Assembly: GCA_036506275.1 (NCBI GenBank)
Contig: DASXSB010000009.1
Span: forward strand, 1 to 41,106
Reading direction: 5' to 3'
DNA: 41,106 nucleotides
DNA from: DASXSB01 sp036506275
GTDB taxonomy: Bacteria > Methylomirabilota > Methylomirabilia > Rokubacteriales > CSP1-6
Positions 1-7,960 of this stretch are shown piece by piece. The notes below the pieces were generated by a model. It saw only the letters and a program-made list of their open reading frames with translations, did no database searches and was not told where the DNA came from. The first letter of the stretch is position 1; each line of letters begins with the position of its first letter. The translations under genes and the position numbers were made by a program.

Positions 1-548
1 CCGACACGGAGGAACGGCGCGCGGCGCAGGCCCTGCTCGCCGACGTCGGAGCGAAGCCGGGCGCGCGGCCGCGGATCGCCATCCATCTCGGCGCCGCGTA
101 TGGGCCGGCGAAGGTGTGGCCGACCGCGCGCGTCGTCGAGCTGTGTCGCGCGCTTGCCGCCGACGACATCGTTCCCATTCTCCTCGGCACGCCCGCCGAG
201 ATGGGCGCCGCCGCCGATGTCCAGGGCGAGGCGGAGGCGGTCAGCCTCGTTGGTCGCGACACGCCCGCGCTGCTGCCGGCCGTGCTGGCCGAGGTCGACG
301 TGCTCGTCTCCGGCGACACCGGCGTCGCCCATCTCGCGGCCGCTCTCGGCACGGCGGTGGTCACGCTCTTCGGGCCCACCGATCCCCGCCTGAGCGCGCC
401 GCGCGGGCGGGCGCAGACCGTGACCCATCCCGTCCCGTGCGCGCCGTGCTTCTATCGCGCGTGCCCGATCGATCATCCGTGCATGCGCGGCATCACCGCC
501 GCCGACGTCGCGGCGCGCGTGCGCGCGCTGGCGGCGGTGCCGGCATGA
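1..548 (+). CDS. LPS heptosyltransferase (GT9), C-terminal part, 5' end outside window
   Basis: The frame is already open at base 3 and stops with TGA at 546-548, leaving about 181 residues of the C-terminal half. GT9 enzymes transfer heptose from ADP-heptose to the growing LPS inner core at the cytoplasmic face of the inner membrane. The family signature is visible: SGDTGVAHLAAALGT followed by LFGPTDP, the nucleotide-sugar binding region, then a Cys-rich tail (CAPCFYRACPIDHPCM) typical of heptosyltransferase II (WaaF-type). It overlaps the next glycosyltransferase by 4 nt (ATGA) and shares the block with the ADP-heptose synthesis genes. The choice between WaaF and another GT9 cannot be settled without the N-terminus. 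Confidence 0.9.
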   Translation, partial: DTEERRAAQALLADVGAKPGARPRIAIHLGAAYGPAKVWPTARVVELCRALAADDIVPILLGTPAEMGAAADVQGEAEAVSLVGRDTPALLPAVLAEVDVLVSGDTGVAHLAAALGTAVVTLFGPTDPRLSAPRGRAQTVTHPVPCAPCFYRACPIDHPCMRGITAADVAARVRALAAVPA

Positions 549-1681
549 GGGCGCGCCCGCTCACCGTGCTCCACGTCGTGGCGAACCGATGGTGGACGGG
601 GAGCGCGGAGCCCACCGTGCATCTCGCCGCCGGCCTGCGCGACCGCGGTCACCGCGTGCTGCTCGCGCTCATCCGCGGTGACCGCTTCGAGACGAAGGCG
701 CGCGAGGCGGGACTGGCGCCGCTCCCCGACCTCGACCTGCGCGCTCGCGGCCACCCGTTGACGCTCTTGCGCGACGTGGCGCGGCTGCGCGCGCTCGCGC
801 GCACGGAGGCGGTGGACGTGATCCACGCTCACCACTCCCACGATCACTGGCTGAGCGTGCTCGCGCGTGCGCGCGGGCCCGACGGGACGCTGGCTCCGGT
901 GGCACGGACGTTCCACAACCTGCGCTCCGTGCGCTCGGACCCGGCGGCGGCGTGGCTGCACCGGCGGACGGCGGCCGCCTTCGCGGTGTCGCGCGCGATC
1001 GAGGCGCGGTGCGGAGACGTCGGGATCCCGCCCGCGCGGGTGTTCTGGACTCCGGGTACGGTCGATCTCGCGCGCTTCCGGCCCGACGTCGATGGCGCGC
1101 CCATCCGGGAGGAGTTCAAGCTCGGGGAAGCGCCGGTGGTGGTGTCGGTGGCGCGCTTGGCGGCGAGCCGCGGCCACGAGCTGCTGCTCGCGGGATTCCG
1201 CGTCCTGCTCGGGGAGCTTCCGGACGCGCGCCTGCTCCTCGTGGGGAAAGGCGAGCGGCGCGCGCACCTCGAACAGCTCGTGGCCGAGCTGGAGCTGACG
1301 TCACGCGTCCTCTTCACCGGCTACCGCGACACCGATCTCCCCGCCGTCCTTGCCGCCGCCGACTGCTTTGCCCTCATGGCGGCGGGCTCGGACGAGTCGT
1401 GCCGGGCGGCGCTGGAAGCGATGGCGGCCGGAAAGCCGGTGATCGCGCGTCGCGTGGGCGCGCTGCCGGAGACGGTCACCCACGGCGTGAGCGGTCTCCT
1501 CCTCGACGACGACGCGCCTGCGACGGTGGCGCGCGCGCTGGCGCGCGTGCTCGGTGACCGGGCCCACGCCCGGGCCATGGGCGTCGCCGCACGGCGGCGC
1601 GCGGAGAGCGAGTTCGACCCCGCGCGCACTGTGGACACCGTGGAAGCGGTGTACCGCCGGCTCACCACGTCCTCCGCGTGA
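545..1681 (+). CDS. Glycosyltransferase family 4 (LPS core block)
   Basis: The ATG at 545 overlaps the upstream stop in ATGA, giving 378 residues. The N-terminal Rossmann half carries a GT4-like start (TVLHVVANRWWTGSAEP), and the C-terminal half has VVSVARLAASRGHELLLAGF, LLLVGKGE and a donor-binding E-x7-E region (DESCRAALEAMAAGKPVIA). It is a retaining, GT-B-fold, cytoplasmic or membrane-associated sugar transferase. Context implies LPS core or O-antigen assembly; donor and acceptor cannot be read from the sequence. A longer open frame upstream is a shadow of the heptosyltransferase and was discarded because homology starts at this ATG. Confidence 0.88.
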   Translation: MRARPLTVLHVVANRWWTGSAEPTVHLAAGLRDRGHRVLLALIRGDRFETKAREAGLAPLPDLDLRARGHPLTLLRDVARLRALARTEAVDVIHAHHSHDHWLSVLARARGPDGTLAPVARTFHNLRSVRSDPAAAWLHRRTAAAFAVSRAIEARCGDVGIPPARVFWTPGTVDLARFRPDVDGAPIREEFKLGEAPVVVSVARLAASRGHELLLAGFRVLLGELPDARLLLVGKGERRAHLEQLVAELELTSRVLFTGYRDTDLPAVLAAADCFALMAAGSDESCRAALEAMAAGKPVIARRVGALPETVTHGVSGLLLDDDAPATVARALARVLGDRAHARAMGVAARRRAESEFDPARTVDTVEAVYRRLTTSSA

Positions 1682-2793
1682 AGGTCCTCCAGCTCGTGTC
1701 GTGTCGCGGCTGGTCGTCCGACGCTTACTGGGCGGCCCGCATGTCGCGGGAGCTCATGCGTCGCGGCCACGACGTGGTGTTCGGCTGCCGGGCGGGAACG
1801 GAGGCGGCCGTGGTGGCGCCCGCGCGCCGGGAAGGCGTCGAGCGCGTGATCACCTTCGGATTCGCGGGCGGACTGCACCCGCGCGCCGACGCCGCCGACG
1901 TGCACGCGCTGCGTGCGTGGCTGGCGCAGAGCGACGTCGTCCACGTGCATCGCGGCAAGGAGCACTGGCTGGCCGCCGTCGCCAACCGGCTCAGCCCCAC
2001 CCCGCGCCCGGTAGTGCGCACGCGCCACATCGTGAACCCCGTGCGTGCCCACGCCGGCAACCGCTGGCTCTACCGCCACGCCACCGCGCTCGTGGTGACC
2101 GTGAGCGAGGCGATTCGCCGCCAGCTTCTGGCCTCCGGGCTCGGAAGCGCCGACCGCGTGGTCACGCTTCCCGGCGGCGCCGACGCCGTCGGCTACCATC
2201 CCACCGCCTGCGACCCCGAGCTTCGCCGCCGTCTCGGCGGCGTGCCCGGCGAGCCGCTCGTCGGCATGTTCGGGGGCCTGCGCGTGATGAAGGGACACGA
2301 CGTCGTGCTGGAGGCGGCGGCGCGCCTGATGGCGCGCGGCGTGCGGGCGCGCTTCGTGTTCGTGGGCCGCGGCGGGCGCGAGGAGCGGATTCGCTCCGCC
2401 ATCCGCGCCGCCGGTCTCGGCGAGCGCGTCACGCTCGCCGGCTTCGTGGACGACCTCGCCGCCGCCATGGCCGCCATCGACGTCGCGCTCTACGCTCCCC
2501 TCGAATCCGACGGCATGTCGCGCGTGGTGTTCGAGTACCTGGCGGCGGGGCGGCCCGTCATCGCGGCCCGCGTCGGCGTGGTGCCGGAGATCCTCACCGA
2601 CGGCGAGCACGCGGTGCTCGTGCCCGCCGGCGACGCCGGCGAGCTCGCGGCCGCGCTCACGGCGTTGCTGGGCGACCCCGTGCGCGCCTGCCGTCTCGCC
2701 GATGCCGGACGCGCTCTGCTCCTCGAGCGATACTCCGGAGCACGGGTGGCGGAAGCGCTCGAGGCCCGCTACGCGTGCCTCACGGCGGCGTGA
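1678..2793 (+). CDS. Glycosyltransferase family 4
   Basis: The GTG start at 1678 overlaps the preceding stop (GTGA) and encodes 371 residues. GT-B fold features are GMFGGLRVMKGHDVVLEAA at the second Rossmann domain, FVFVGRGG, and a donor-site segment SDGMSRVVFEYLAAGRP followed by VIAARVGVVPEIL. The N-terminus (MKVLQLVSCRGWSSDAYWAA) fits a GT4 acceptor domain. It lies second in a run of four consecutive GT4 genes with 4-nt overlaps, so it very likely acts in the same LPS oligosaccharide pathway. Sugar specificity is unknown. Confidence 0.88.
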   Translation: MKVLQLVSCRGWSSDAYWAARMSRELMRRGHDVVFGCRAGTEAAVVAPARREGVERVITFGFAGGLHPRADAADVHALRAWLAQSDVVHVHRGKEHWLAAVANRLSPTPRPVVRTRHIVNPVRAHAGNRWLYRHATALVVTVSEAIRRQLLASGLGSADRVVTLPGGADAVGYHPTACDPELRRRLGGVPGEPLVGMFGGLRVMKGHDVVLEAAARLMARGVRARFVFVGRGGREERIRSAIRAAGLGERVTLAGFVDDLAAAMAAIDVALYAPLESDGMSRVVFEYLAAGRPVIAARVGVVPEILTDGEHAVLVPAGDAGELAAALTALLGDPVRACRLADAGRALLLERYSGARVAEALEARYACLTAA

Positions 2794-3941
2794 AGGTCTC
2801 CATCCTCGCCTCCGATCTTTCCCGCAACGCCACCGGGCGCGCCGACCTCCTCGCGCGCCTCCTGCGTCCGCGCTACCGCGTCGAGGTCGTCGGGCCACGC
2901 TTCGGTGCCGACGTCTGGCGCCCGGCGCGCGAGAGCCCGGTCCCGTATCGCGCGCTTCCCGGCGCGCGCCATCCGCGCCTCGCCGCCCGCATCCCGCGCC
3001 TCCTCCAGCTCATCGACGGCGACATCCTGTATGCGTCGAAGCCCCTCGCCACCAGCTTCGGGCTCGCGCTGCTCGCGCGCGCGCGGCGCCCGCGCCCGCT
3101 CCTGCTCGACGTCGACGACTGGGAAGTGGGCTTCTTCTACCGGTCCGGCGTCTGGGGACGTCTCGGCCGATTCCTGAACGTGGCCAATCCGAACGGCCTG
3201 CCGTGGACGTGGACGATGGAGCGCCTCGTCGGCCGCGCCGACGCTCTCACCGTGGCCAGTCGGTTCCTGGAGCAACGCTTCGGTGGCACGCTCATTCCCC
3301 ACGTGCGCGACACGGAAGCGTGGAACCCCGCGCGCTACTCCCGCGACGCCGCGCGCGCGCTCCTCGGCGCCGCGCATCGCCGCGTCGTCATGTTCCTCGG
3401 CACCCCGCGCGGCCACAAGGGCGTGGAGGATCTGGTGGACGCCGTGCGTGGTCTCGGCGGCGACGTGCTGCTCGCGATCGTCGGTGCCCGCGCCGGCAGC
3501 GCGGCCGCCGAGCGATGGGCGGGACTGCCGTTCGTCACCGTCAAGGGCGAGATCGCGTTCGACGACGTTCCGCGCTACCTGATGGGCGCCGACGTGGTGG
3601 CGGTGCCCCAGCGCGCCACCAGCGACACCGTGGGCCAGCTCCCCGCCAAGCTCTTCGACGCGATGGCGCTCGCGCGGCCGATCGTCTCCACCTCGGTGTC
3701 GATGATCCCCGAAGTGCTCGACGGCTGCGGGGTGGTGGTGCCGCCCGGCGACGTGCGCGCGTTGCGCGACGCCCTCGCCGACGTTCTCGCCGACCCCGCG
3801 CGCGCGGAGGAGATGGGGCGGCGGGCGCGCCGTCGCTGCGAGGCGGAGTACAGCTTCGAGGCCGCGCGCGCTCGCCTCTTCCCGATCATCGATTCGCTCG
3901 CCGCCCGCGCGCCTGTCTCCGCCGCCGCCCGCCAGCCATGA
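2790..3941 (+). CDS. Glycosyltransferase family 4
   Basis: The GTG at 2790 (GTGA overlap with the previous stop) gives 383 residues beginning VKVSILASDLSRNATGRA. The C-terminal GT1/GT4 domain shows VVMFLGTPRGHKGVEDLVDA, a donor-site segment (VGQLPAKLFDAMALARPIV) and IPEVLDGCGVVVPPGD. The middle part has an acceptor-domain segment, DDWEVGFFYRSGVWGRLGRF, unlike its neighbours, so this is not a recent tandem copy. Retaining GT-B transferase; probable role in core oligosaccharide or O-chain synthesis from context. Donor sugar unknown. Confidence 0.86.
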   Translation: MKVSILASDLSRNATGRADLLARLLRPRYRVEVVGPRFGADVWRPARESPVPYRALPGARHPRLAARIPRLLQLIDGDILYASKPLATSFGLALLARARRPRPLLLDVDDWEVGFFYRSGVWGRLGRFLNVANPNGLPWTWTMERLVGRADALTVASRFLEQRFGGTLIPHVRDTEAWNPARYSRDAARALLGAAHRRVVMFLGTPRGHKGVEDLVDAVRGLGGDVLLAIVGARAGSAAAERWAGLPFVTVKGEIAFDDVPRYLMGADVVAVPQRATSDTVGQLPAKLFDAMALARPIVSTSVSMIPEVLDGCGVVVPPGDVRALRDALADVLADPARAEEMGRRARRRCEAEYSFEAARARLFPIIDSLAARAPVSAAARQP

Positions 3942-5038
3942 AGCTCCTCATCGCGGCACGACCCTTCGCGTTTCACGGCGGCGTCGAGCGCGCCACCGCC
4001 GGCCTCGTCAGCGCGCTCGTGCGCCACGGCCACGACGTGCACCTGCTCACGCTGCCGGGACAGACGCCCATCGCCGGCGTGACCGTGCGCGCGCTCCCGC
4101 TACCGCGCTTGCCCGCCGTCGCGCGCGTGCTCGTCTTTGCCCGCGCCGTGCGTCGCGCCGCGCGCGCGGGTGGCTTCGACATCGTGCAGAGTCACGAGCG
4201 GACGCTCGGCCAGCACGTCTATCGCGCCGGCGAGGGCTGTCATCGCGCCTATCTGGCGGCCATGGGCCGGGCGCCGCGCGGCCTCCACCACCGGCTCATG
4301 CTCGCCCTCGAGCGCCGCGTGTTCGCGACCACGCCGCACATCGTGGCCATCGCGCGCGCGGGCGCGGCCGAGATCCAGCGGCTCTACGGCGTGCCGCGGG
4401 GGCGGGTGAGCGTCGTGTACAACGGCGTCGACCTCGAGCGCTTCCATCCGCGCGGGCGCGCTGGGCACGCCGCGCAGGTGCGGGGCGAGGCCGGCCTTCC
4501 CGCCGGCGTTCCCGTGCTGCTCTTCGTGGGCAGCGGCTTCGCGCGCAAGGGCCTCGCCACGGCAGTGGAGGCGCTGGCGAAGCTCGGCGATCCGTCGGCG
4601 CGCTTGGTCGTGATCGGGAAGGGCGACGCCGCGCCGTACCGGAGCCTCGCCGACCGGCTCGGAGTCGCCGAGCGCGTGGCGTGGCTGGCGCCGCGCGCCG
4701 ACGTCGAGCGATGGTACGCGGGCGCCGACGTCGTCGTCCTCCCCACGCGCTACGAGCCGTTCGGGAACGTGCATCTCGAATCGCTCGCGTGCGGGGTACC
4801 GGTGGTGACCACGACGGCGGCGGGTGGGGCGGAGGTGATCGAGGAAGGCAGAAACGGGAGCGTGGTGCCGCCGGGCGACGCCTCCGCCGTCGCCGCCGGC
4901 GTCGAGACGCTGCTCGCGCAGCCGCGCGAACGAGTCGCCGACGCCGCGCGGCGGAGCGCGGAGCCCTTCACGTACGATGCGCAGGTGGCGGGCTTCATCG
5001 CCGTCTACGGAGCGGTGAGGGCCGCAAGCGGCGATTAA
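3938..5038 (+). CDS. Glycosyltransferase family 4, WaaG-like
   Basis: ATG at 3938 in an ATGA overlap; 366 residues. The N-terminus (FAFHGGVERATAGLVSAL) and the segment SHERTLGQHVYRAGEGCHRA recall LPS core glucosyltransferase I (WaaG/RfaG)-type enzymes. The C-terminal domain has VSVVYNGVDLERFHP, LLFVGSGFARKGLATAVEAL, the donor-site RYEPFGNVHLESLACGVPVV and a GSVVPPGD loop. It would add a hexose to the inner core heptose on the cytoplasmic face. The WaaG resemblance is from memory of the family, so substrate is an inference. It is the last of the GT4 run; a promoter-like sequence follows directly. Confidence 0.87.
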   Translation: MKLLIAARPFAFHGGVERATAGLVSALVRHGHDVHLLTLPGQTPIAGVTVRALPLPRLPAVARVLVFARAVRRAARAGGFDIVQSHERTLGQHVYRAGEGCHRAYLAAMGRAPRGLHHRLMLALERRVFATTPHIVAIARAGAAEIQRLYGVPRGRVSVVYNGVDLERFHPRGRAGHAAQVRGEAGLPAGVPVLLFVGSGFARKGLATAVEALAKLGDPSARLVVIGKGDAAPYRSLADRLGVAERVAWLAPRADVERWYAGADVVVLPTRYEPFGNVHLESLACGVPVVTTTAAGGAEVIEEGRNGSVVPPGDASAVAAGVETLLAQPRERVADAARRSAEPFTYDAQVAGFIAVYGAVRAASGD

Positions 5039-5040
5039 CC

Positions 5041-5069
5041 TTGAGGAAACGGACTCGGCGGCTTACACT
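5041..5069 (+). promoter_or_regulatory. Putative promoter for gmhB
   Basis: TTGAGG (5041-5046), a 17-nt spacer and TACACT (5064-5069) lie just after the GT4 stop codon. The predicted start of transcription (about 5075-5077) coincides with the GTG start of gmhB, so the transcript would be leaderless or nearly so. Judged by eye only. Confidence 0.45.
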
Positions 5070-5075
5070 GCCGGG

Positions 5076-5657
5076 GTGGTGGCGCGCCCCGCTGTGTTCA
5101 TCGATCGGGACGGCACCCTCACCGAAGAAGTGGGGTACGTCAATCATCCCCGGCGCTTGAAACTCCTGCCGCGATCCGCGGAGGCGATCCGCCGGCTCAA
5201 CGCGGCGGGGATACCGGCCATCCTCGTGACCAACCAGGCCGGCGTCGCGCGCGGGTACTTCTCCGAAGAGATCTTGCACGCGGTGAACGACAAGCTCGTG
5301 GCCCTTCTCAAGGACGAAGGCGCGTACCTCGACGGCCTCTACGTGTGCGCCCATCATCCGACGGAAGGTGCGCCGCCCTTCCGTGCCGCGTGCGACTGTC
5401 GCAAGCCCCGTCCCGGCATGTTGCAGCGGGCGGCGCGCGAGCTCGGGCTCGACCTCACGGCCTCGACGGTGGTGGGCGACAAGATCTCGGACGTGGACAT
5501 GGCGGCGCCGGTGGGAGCGCGCGGCGTGCTCGTGCTCACCGGCTACGGCCTCGGCGACTGGGAATACCGGCGCGATCGGTTCACGGTCACCCCCGACCAC
5601 GTTGCCGAGGACCTGCTCGACGCCGTCGAGTGGGTGCTGGCAGGACGAGCGCGGTAG
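5076..5657 (+). CDS. gmhB: D-glycero-beta-D-manno-heptose-1,7-bisphosphate 7-phosphatase
   Basis: 193 residues from GTG 5076 (a second GTG at 5079 is possible). HAD-superfamily phosphatase that removes the 7-phosphate from heptose bisphosphate in ADP-heptose synthesis, in the cytoplasm. The DxDGT nucleophile motif is FIDRDGTLTEE near the N-terminus. TNQAGVARGYF and GDKISDVDMA supply the other HAD motifs. The GmhB zinc-site pattern (CAHHP ... CDCRKPRPGM) is intact. It is followed by the heptose kinase with a 1-nt TAGTG overlap, so the pathway genes are adjacent. Confidence 0.95.
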   Translation: MVARPAVFIDRDGTLTEEVGYVNHPRRLKLLPRSAEAIRRLNAAGIPAILVTNQAGVARGYFSEEILHAVNDKLVALLKDEGAYLDGLYVCAHHPTEGAPPFRAACDCRKPRPGMLQRAARELGLDLTASTVVGDKISDVDMAAPVGARGVLVLTGYGLGDWEYRRDRFTVTPDHVAEDLLDAVEWVLAGRAR

Positions 5658-6661
5658 TGGAGGGACCGGCCCGGCTGAAGGCCACCCTGGAGGCGTGCAG
5701 CACCCGCACCGTCATCGTCATCGGCGACCTCATCAACGACGAGTACCTCTTCGGCAAGCCCGCACGCATCTCGCGCGAGGCGCCCGTCCTCATCCTCCGC
5801 TTCGCGGAGCGCGAGGTCTTTCTCGGCGGCGCCGGCAACGCCACCAACAACGTCCACGCGCTGGGGGCGCGCGTCGTGCCGGTGGGCGTCATCGGTCATG
5901 ACCGCGCCGGCGAGGAGCTGCTCGCGCTGTTCCGGGCCGCCGGCATTCCGACCGACGGCATCGTGGCCGAGGTGGGGCGGGACACGCCGGTCAAGACGCG
6001 CATCATGGCCGGCGGCTATCAGGCCACGCGCCAGCAGGTGGTGCGGCTCGATCGCGAGCCGGCGGGCGATCTCCAGCCCATCACCGAGGACGACCTCCTC
6101 ACCAAGCTCACCGCGTTCGCGGAGCGCGCGGACGCGATCATCGTCTCGGATTACGGATACGGGACCGTGAGCGCCCGTGTGTTCGAGCGCGTGAAAGCGG
6201 TTGCGCGCCGCGCGAACACGATTGTGACCGTGGACAGCCGCTACGATCTTCCGCGCTACACCGGGATCACGGCCGCCACGCCGAACGAGGCCGAGTTGGA
6301 GCAGCTCACGGGCACGTCCGTGGACAACGAGCGGGCGGTGGAGAAGGCGGGCCGCCAGCTCCTGGAGCGCCTCGACGCGCGCATCCTCCTCGTGACGCGG
6401 GGAAGCCGCGGCATGGCGCTGCTCGAGCGCGACGGCGGCACCACGTTCATTCCGATCTACGGCACCGACGAGATCGCCGACGTGAGCGGCGCCGGCGACA
6501 CCGTCATCAGCGCCTTCACGGTCGCCCTCGCCTGCGGCGCCAGCCCCACCGACGCCGCCTCCCTCGCCAACATCGCGGGCGGCCTCGTCGTCATGAAGCG
6601 CGGCACCGCGTCCGTCTCCCGCGCCGAGCTGCAGGAAGCGCTCGGCGACGTGGTTCCGTGA
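5657..6661 (+). CDS. rfaE1: D-glycero-beta-D-manno-heptose-7-phosphate kinase (HldE N-domain type)
   Basis: The GTG start at 5657 shares one base with the gmhB stop; 334 residues. This PfkB-family kinase phosphorylates heptose 7-phosphate at C1, the step before GmhB. Visible motifs are VIVIGDLINDEYLFG, the substrate-binding GGAGNATNN, TPNEAELEQLTG, and the PfkB anion-hole and catalytic signature DVSGAGDTVISAF near the C-terminus. The protein ends after the kinase domain; the adenylyltransferase half of E. coli HldE is a separate gene 49 nt downstream. A longer upstream frame is a shadow of gmhB. Confidence 0.94.
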   Translation: MEGPARLKATLEACSTRTVIVIGDLINDEYLFGKPARISREAPVLILRFAEREVFLGGAGNATNNVHALGARVVPVGVIGHDRAGEELLALFRAAGIPTDGIVAEVGRDTPVKTRIMAGGYQATRQQVVRLDREPAGDLQPITEDDLLTKLTAFAERADAIIVSDYGYGTVSARVFERVKAVARRANTIVTVDSRYDLPRYTGITAATPNEAELEQLTGTSVDNERAVEKAGRQLLERLDARILLVTRGSRGMALLERDGGTTFIPIYGTDEIADVSGAGDTVISAFTVALACGASPTDAASLANIAGGLVVMKRGTASVSRAELQEALGDVVP

Positions 6662-6698
6662 CGCCGCCGCGTGCGACGCCGGCGGCGGGGGCCCGCCG
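6662..6698 (+). other. Two mutually exclusive GC hairpins between rfaE1 and rfaE2
   Basis: CGCCGCCG (6662-6669) can pair with CGGCGGCG (6680-6687). The overlapping CGGCGGG (6683-6689) can instead pair with CCCGCCG (6692-6698). No U-tract follows. The layout is attenuator-like, but such pairings are frequent by chance at this GC content. Confidence 0.25.
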
Positions 6699-6710
6699 TG
6701 ACGTGAACCC

Positions 6711-7208
6711 ATGTCCGGGACGCGCGCGCTGACCATCCCCGAAGCGGCGGCGCTCGCCGAGCGGCTGCGCGCAGACGGCAAGCGTATCGTCCTCGCCAAC
6801 GGCTGCTTCGATCTCCTCCACGTCGGTCACATCCGTTACCTGCGCGCCGCCCGCCGCCTCGGCGACATCCTCTTCGTCGGCATCAACGGCGACGCCGCGG
6901 TGACGCGCCTCAAAGGGGAGGGCCGGCCGCTGATGCCGGCGGCGGAGCGCGCGGAGATGCTGGGCGCCCTCGCCGACGTGGATCACGTGGTGGTCTTCGA
7001 CGACGACACCGCCGATCCCTTGCTGGCCGCCATCCGGCCCCACGTCCACGCCAAGGGCACCGACTACACGCCCGCCAGCGTGCCGGAGCGGGCGACGGTG
7101 CGCGCGGTCGGGGGCGAGGTCGCCATCGCAGGCGACCCCAAGGACCACTCCACGCGCGATCTCATCGCGCTCATCCTCCGGCGCTTCGGAAATGGACGCG
7201 GGCGATGA
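6711..7208 (+). CDS. rfaE2: D-glycero-beta-D-manno-heptose 1-phosphate adenylyltransferase (HldE C-domain type)
   Basis: 165 residues from ATG 6711. Nucleotidyltransferase-fold enzyme that forms ADP-heptose from ATP and heptose 1-phosphate, completing the donor for the heptosyltransferase at the window start. The family signature is ANGCFDLLHVGHIRYLRAAR with the HxGH motif; VGINGDAAVTRLKGEGRP and the STRDLI segment near the end are also typical. In E. coli this domain is fused to the kinase; here it is free-standing. It overlaps the following GT2 gene by 4 nt (ATGA). Confidence 0.94.
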   Translation: MSGTRALTIPEAAALAERLRADGKRIVLANGCFDLLHVGHIRYLRAARRLGDILFVGINGDAAVTRLKGEGRPLMPAAERAEMLGALADVDHVVVFDDDTADPLLAAIRPHVHAKGTDYTPASVPERATVRAVGGEVAIAGDPKDHSTRDLIALILRRFGNGRGR

Positions 7209-7960
7209 CGCGCGCGCGCTTGTCCGTGACCGTGATCACGCTCGACGAGGAGGAAGCACTGCGCCGTTGCCTGGAGAGCGTGGCGTGGGCGGACGAGATC
7301 GTGGTGGTGGACGCGGAGTCGACGGACAAGACGGTGGAGGTGGCGCGCGCGTTCACCGACAGCGTCTTCGTCCGTCCCTGGCCCGGCTTCGCCGCCCAGA
7401 AGAACTTCGCGCTCGAGCACGCCACCGGCGACTTCGTCCTCTCCCTCGACGCCGACGAAGAGGTCACGCCCGCCCTGCGGGAGGAGATCACGGCCGTCCT
7501 CGAGGGCGCGTCCGCGGACGCGGCCGCGTATGCGGTGCCGCGACAGAACATCTTCTGGGGAGCGTGGGTACGGCACGGCGGGCTATATCCGGACTGGCAG
7601 GTGCGTCTGCTCCGCCGCGGGCGGGGGCGCTTCGGCGACGTCGCCGTGCATGAGTCCGTGCGCGTGGACGGCGCCGTCGTCCGGCTCCGGAGCCCGCTCC
7701 TGCACCGGAGCTATCGCGACGTGGCGGATTTCCTGGCGCGCGCCGACCGCTACTCGTCGCTGGCGGCCGAGGATCGCCTTCGTCACGGGCCTCCCGTGAG
7801 CGCGGCGGAGTTGGTGCTGCGGCCGGTGGGGCGCTTCCTCGGGATGTACGTCCTGCGCGCGGGCTTCCTCGACGGCTGGCGGGGATTTCTTCTGGCCGTG
7901 CTCTATGCCTACTATGTTTTCATTCGTTCGGCGAAGGTGTGGGAGCGAGCGAGGCGGTGA
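7205..7960 (+). CDS. Glycosyltransferase family 2, LPS core type (WaaE/KdtX-like)
   Basis: 251 residues from ATG 7205 (ATGA overlap with rfaE2). Single GT-A domain: LSVTVITLDEEEALRRCLES at the N-terminus, VVDAESTDKT, the metal-binding DxD in LSLDADEEV, and PDWQVRLLRRGRGRF. A hydrophobic C-terminal stretch (GFLLAVLYAYYVFIRSAKVW) suggests membrane association. Similar short GT2 proteins add beta-glucose to inner-core heptose; the position next to ADP-heptose genes supports an LPS role. Exact linkage cannot be read. Confidence 0.88.
   Translation: MTRARLSVTVITLDEEEALRRCLESVAWADEIVVVDAESTDKTVEVARAFTDSVFVRPWPGFAAQKNFALEHATGDFVLSLDADEEVTPALREEITAVLEGASADAAAYAVPRQNIFWGAWVRHGGLYPDWQVRLLRRGRGRFGDVAVHESVRVDGAVVRLRSPLLHRSYRDVADFLARADRYSSLAAEDRLRHGPPVSAAELVLRPVGRFLGMYVLRAGFLDGWRGFLLAVLYAYYVFIRSAKVWERARR

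Noticed and set aside
1321..2898. 525-codon minus-strand frame
   Set aside because: Antisense of two GT4 genes; Arg/His/Ala-rich composition typical of GC-rich shadows.
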